NCBI GenBank assembly: GCA_011321895.1
Contig: DROK01000157.1
Span: 1-7,377 of the forward strand
From: Thermodesulfatator atlanticus
Lineage (GTDB): Bacteria; Desulfobacterota; Thermodesulfobacteria; Thermodesulfobacteriales; Thermodesulfatatoraceae
Length of the DNA stretch: 7,377 nucleotides
Direction: 5' to 3'
Shown here in pieces: positions 5,307 through 7,377 of this stretch. The notes under the pieces were generated by a model, which did no database searches, was not told where the DNA came from, and was given only the letters and a program-made list of their open reading frames with translations. Position 1 is the first letter of the stretch, and the number at the start of each line of letters is the position of its first letter. The position numbers and the translations under genes were made by a program.

Positions 5307-5947
5307 ATCTCCACCTCCACACAGACGTCTCTCCCTGCGGAGGCCAGAGCCTTAAAGAATGTCTTTTGCGGGCCAAGGCCTGCGGTCTTCATCTGGTCTG
5401 CATCACGGACCATTTCAGCACCGAGGCGGCCTCAGAGCTTCCTCAGCTCAAGGAAAAAGATTTACCTCAGGCCGTGGTCGGGATGGAATACTCGACCCGT
5501 GACGGAGATTTTATTCTGCTGGCACCGCAAAAAGTCCCCTATTGGCCCAGGGGGCTTTCTACGGAAGAGATCTCTTGGGAGATCCACCGCCTGGGCGGCA
5601 TCATTATCTGGGCTCACCCCTTCCGCTGGGGCCGCAAGGTGCGGGAAGAAATACTGGAGAAGGGGCTGGTGGACGCCATCGAAGTTTTAAACGGGCGCAC
5701 CTCTCCTTTGGAAAACGAAAAGGCCTATCTTTTGGCCGAGGCGTACGGGCTTCCTGCCACGGCTGGCAGTGACGCCCACTTTCCCGATGAAATCGGAACC
5801 GTGGCCAACCTTTGTCCAGAAAGGATAGAAGACGCCGCCCAGTTAATCGCCGCCATCAAAGAAGGACTGCTTAAGCCGGTAGTCCTTTCCCGGGACCTGA
5901 GGCGTTTTTATAAACGAAACCTAGGGATTATAGATAAGCCCCTCTAG
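5276..5947 (+). CDS. PHP-domain metal-dependent phosphoesterase
   Basis: A 223-residue stand-alone PHP domain protein. Its metal ligands are visible: H13 and H15 (DLHLHTD), D45 and H46 (ITDHF), E71 (GMEYS), H114 (AHPFRWG), D166 and H168 (GSDAHFPDEIG). Proteins of this architecture hydrolyse phosphate esters, for example nucleoside 3',5'-bisphosphates in the YciV/RnaAM type or small RNA/nucleotide 3' ends. The HisK histidinol phosphatase and the polymerase-associated PHP domains are relatives. The exact substrate is not readable here. It starts inside the preceding membrane protein gene, overlapping it by 31 bases, which indicates co-expression. Its end overlaps the convergent PIN-domain gene by 27 bases with no terminator between them. 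A nucleotide or RNA role next to a candidate RNase P protein is suggestive but may be coincidental. Confidence 0.88.
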   Translation: MATPEKGFLLDLHLHTDVSPCGGQSLKECLLRAKACGLHLVCITDHFSTEAASELPQLKEKDLPQAVVGMEYSTRDGDFILLAPQKVPYWPRGLSTEEISWEIHRLGGIIIWAHPFRWGRKVREEILEKGLVDAIEVLNGRTSPLENEKAYLLAEAYGLPATAGSDAHFPDEIGTVANLCPERIEDAAQLIAAIKEGLLKPVVLSRDLRRFYKRNLGIIDKPL

Positions 5948-6520
5948 GGTGTCTCTGATTTCCTCAGGCGGCACCCAGCGTATGCCCAACTTATCCGCCA
6001 GGGCCAGGATACCCCGGTCTGCGGAAAGCAAAAGGCCATCCAGTTCCAGGGCCAGCAAAATGAGCTCTATGTCTTCTTTGGAATCCACGATCCCCTCCCG
6101 CAGGGCCTCCCGGTATTTACGGCGTAAGGCGTTGATAATTTCGTCGGGTTTCTTCTGGGTCGAGGCCCGGACCGCCTCCTCCGCCACCCTCAGGCCCTTG
6201 TTGATCCTTTGGCGGATATCGTCAATGAGTTCGTAAAGCAAAAAGGCCGGTATCTGGATTTCGTATTTCTTGGGGGATTTGACCCGGAAGACCGCCCGGG
6301 CTTTGGGAGGGATCCTGGGGGTTTTGAGCATTTTTTTCAACTCTTCGTACACCGAAGAGGGCATATAAACTTTCACTTGCGGGGCCCTGGCTGCCAATTC
6401 CAAAAAGTTGACAAAGGCTTCGTTGGGGTCTTTACCAAACTCCCGGTAAACGTCCGGGTTGGTAAAAACGCTGGTGTCTGGGATGAGGATTTCTCTTTCT
6501 TTTTCCAGCTCAAAGACCAT
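5921..6520 (-). CDS. PIN-domain HARP, candidate protein-only RNase P (RNA ligase partner/UPF0278)
   Basis: A 199-residue PIN-domain nuclease that I assign to the HARP group (homologues of Aquifex RNase P), also annotated as RNA ligase partner, MJ0950 family. The signature begins IPDTSVFTNPDV (13-24). The acidic residues D15, D146, D150 and D168 match the catalytic aspartates D7, D138, D142 and D160 reported for Aquifex Aq_880 with one constant offset of eight. That offset is explained by a short N-terminal extension. The helical insert around 95-140, with KYREALREGIVDSKED, is typical and in known HARPs supports oligomerisation and tRNA grip. Expected activity is magnesium-dependent removal of tRNA 5' leaders. 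No archaeal-type RNA ligase is next to it in the window. It begins 11 bases after the MetE-like stop, with AAGGGG (6528-6533) seven bases before the ATG. Confidence 0.88.
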   Translation of the reverse strand: MVFELEKEREILIPDTSVFTNPDVYREFGKDPNEAFVNFLELAARAPQVKVYMPSSVYEELKKMLKTPRIPPKARAVFRVKSPKKYEIQIPAFLLYELIDDIRQRINKGLRVAEEAVRASTQKKPDEIINALRRKYREALREGIVDSKEDIELILLALELDGLLLSADRGILALADKLGIRWVPPEEIRDTLEGLIYNP

Positions 6521-6531
6521 CTGGCTTCCCC

Positions 6532-7377
6532 TTAGGGCCTCAATTTGGTAGCCACCTCCCGCAAAAGGGAAAGGGCGTGTGGGACCAGTTCTTCGGGCAG
6601 CGTCCCCATTCCGCAGCTGGGGGTGATGAGGGATTTTTCCAGCATAAACCCTTTTGAAAGACCCTGCTGGCTAAGCCTTTCCAGGGCTTCTTCCAGTTTT
6701 TCAGTTAAGGCTTCGGCCCGGGTTTCCTTAAGGACTTCTGGTTTCAGGGTGGGGACGATGCCCCAGGCGATGTTGCCCCCCTGGTTTAGAAAATCCTTCA
6801 AGGGTGCTTCGTATAAGAGGAACCGGTCAAGGTAATCAAAGGCGTCAAAATTAAGGATATCAAGCCCGGCCTCTATGAGCAGGTCCCATTCCGTGTTGGC
6901 ACAGACGTGGACTCCGGCCACACCGCCCCGCCCCCTGATCTCTTCTACCACTTCCTGGATTACCTGGAGGACCTCCTCACGGTTTACCCCCACGAAACTT
7001 GAAGAGCCAAAACCCGAAAGGGCTGGTTCATCAAGAAAGATGATGACAGGGACCCCAAAATCCTTCAAGAATTCCACCTGAAAGGCGGCTTTGAGGGCGA
7101 TGTTTTTGGTTATTAAGTCCCTTAAAGTAGGGTCGTAAAAGGCCGCCTTCCCTTCTTTGGTCTTAAGCCCCACCGCTAAAGTAAAAGGTCCGGTGATCTG
7201 TCCCTTTACCGCCACGGGAGCTGGGTGGGCCTCCTTAAGCCGTTCTTTAAATATAAAAAGCCCGGGGGCGTCGTCTTCTTTTAAGGCAAAACGGGTGGCG
7301 GCAAAGGGCTTTTGTCCCTCTTTGACGGCAAGGTACTCCTCGTAAAAAGCCAGCATCTCTTTTTCAAAGGTCTCATG
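6532..7377 (-). CDS. Core MetE-type methionine synthase, 3' part
   Basis: The frame is open to the window edge, giving 281 visible residues; the start lies outside. The protein belongs to the URO-D/cobalamin-independent methionine synthase fold. Counting from codon 7375-7377 as residue 1, LDEPAL is at 115-120, the zinc-binding H-x-C at H157 and C159 (GVHVCANTEW) and the third ligand C255 in TPSCGMG. These match the C-terminal catalytic domain of MetE, which passes a methyl group to the thiol of homocysteine. The glutamate ligand seen in classical MetE is not obvious; the corresponding segment reads NFDAFDYL, where an Asp could substitute. KGQITGPFTL is present near residue 58. Short MetE proteins without the N-terminal domain use a methyl corrinoid donor in some anaerobes, which would suit this organism. 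First visible gene of the minus unit ending with the PIN gene. Confidence 0.82.
   Translation of the reverse strand, partial: HETFEKEMLAFYEEYLAVKEGQKPFAATRFALKEDDAPGLFIFKERLKEAHPAPVAVKGQITGPFTLAVGLKTKEGKAAFYDPTLRDLITKNIALKAAFQVEFLKDFGVPVIIFLDEPALSGFGSSSFVGVNREEVLQVIQEVVEEIRGRGGVAGVHVCANTEWDLLIEAGLDILNFDAFDYLDRFLLYEAPLKDFLNQGGNIAWGIVPTLKPEVLKETRAEALTEKLEEALERLSQQGLSKGFMLEKSLITPSCGMGTLPEELVPHALSLLREVATKLRP

Noticed and set aside
5921..6520. PIN-domain gene as a VapC toxin of a toxin-antitoxin pair
   Set aside because: No antitoxin-sized gene is adjacent, the protein is longer than VapC, and the DTSVFTNPDV and DSKED signatures are those of the HARP/RNA ligase partner family.
6209..6535. Plus-strand frame of 108 codons opposite the PIN gene
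   Set aside because: Antisense to the HARP coding region; glycine/phenylalanine-rich composition typical of a spurious reverse frame.
1..7377. CRISPR arrays, insertion sequences, attachment sites or prophage genes
   Set aside because: No direct-repeat series, transposase, integrase or terminal inverted repeats were seen; gene spacing and composition look like ordinary chromosome.

Overview
The window reads as chromosomal DNA from an anaerobic, probably thermophilic bacterium of the sulfate-reducer or sulfur-disproportionating type (Thermodesulfobacteriota or a close relative). This rests on the gene set: a molybdopterin formate-dehydrogenase-type subunit, a class I desulfoferrodoxin, a CX4C rubredoxin, a flavodiiron protein, a short MetE-like methionine synthase and a HARP/UPF0278 PIN protein, all in a moderately GC-rich, densely packed background. 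There is no rRNA or other direct taxonomic marker, so the placement is inference. No mobile element, CRISPR array, tRNA or rRNA was seen.

Left part (1-3471) is an oxygen and superoxide defence block. The 3' end of a formate-dehydrogenase-like gene (+) converges on a two-gene minus operon: rubredoxin followed by a 104-residue protein with a desulforedoxin-like C-terminal CxxC...CC knuckle. The two convergent units share a hairpin terminator. Upstream of the rubredoxin lies an AT-rich divergent promoter region (960-1131) that also drives, on the plus strand, desulfoferrodoxin (superoxide reductase), then a flavodiiron rubredoxin:oxygen oxidoreductase (FprA/Roo), then an overlapping HEAT-repeat protein. 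Rubredoxin is the expected electron donor for both the superoxide reductase and FprA, so the divergent units plausibly form one functional module reducing O2 and superoxide to water and peroxide.

Middle part (3472-5947) is a plus-strand run: a KamA-family radical SAM/PLP protein whose lysine-recognition residues appear substituted, a four-segment membrane methyltransferase-like protein (ICMT/PEMT type) three bases downstream, and a PHP-domain metallophosphoesterase overlapping it by 31 bases. A short intergenic region before the KamA gene holds a weak terminator and a possible promoter.

Right part (5921-7377) is on the minus strand: the C-terminal portion of a core MetE-type methionine synthase, then a PIN-domain protein that I identify as a HARP (homologue of Aquifex RNase P, also annotated RNA ligase partner/UPF0278), with all four expected catalytic aspartates. 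Its 3' end overlaps the PHP gene tail to tail by 27 bases.

The best candidates for something under-described are the small desulforedoxin-tailed protein linked to rubredoxin, the KamA-family enzyme with altered substrate residues, and the bacterial HARP gene. I did not find a clearly new multi-gene system.
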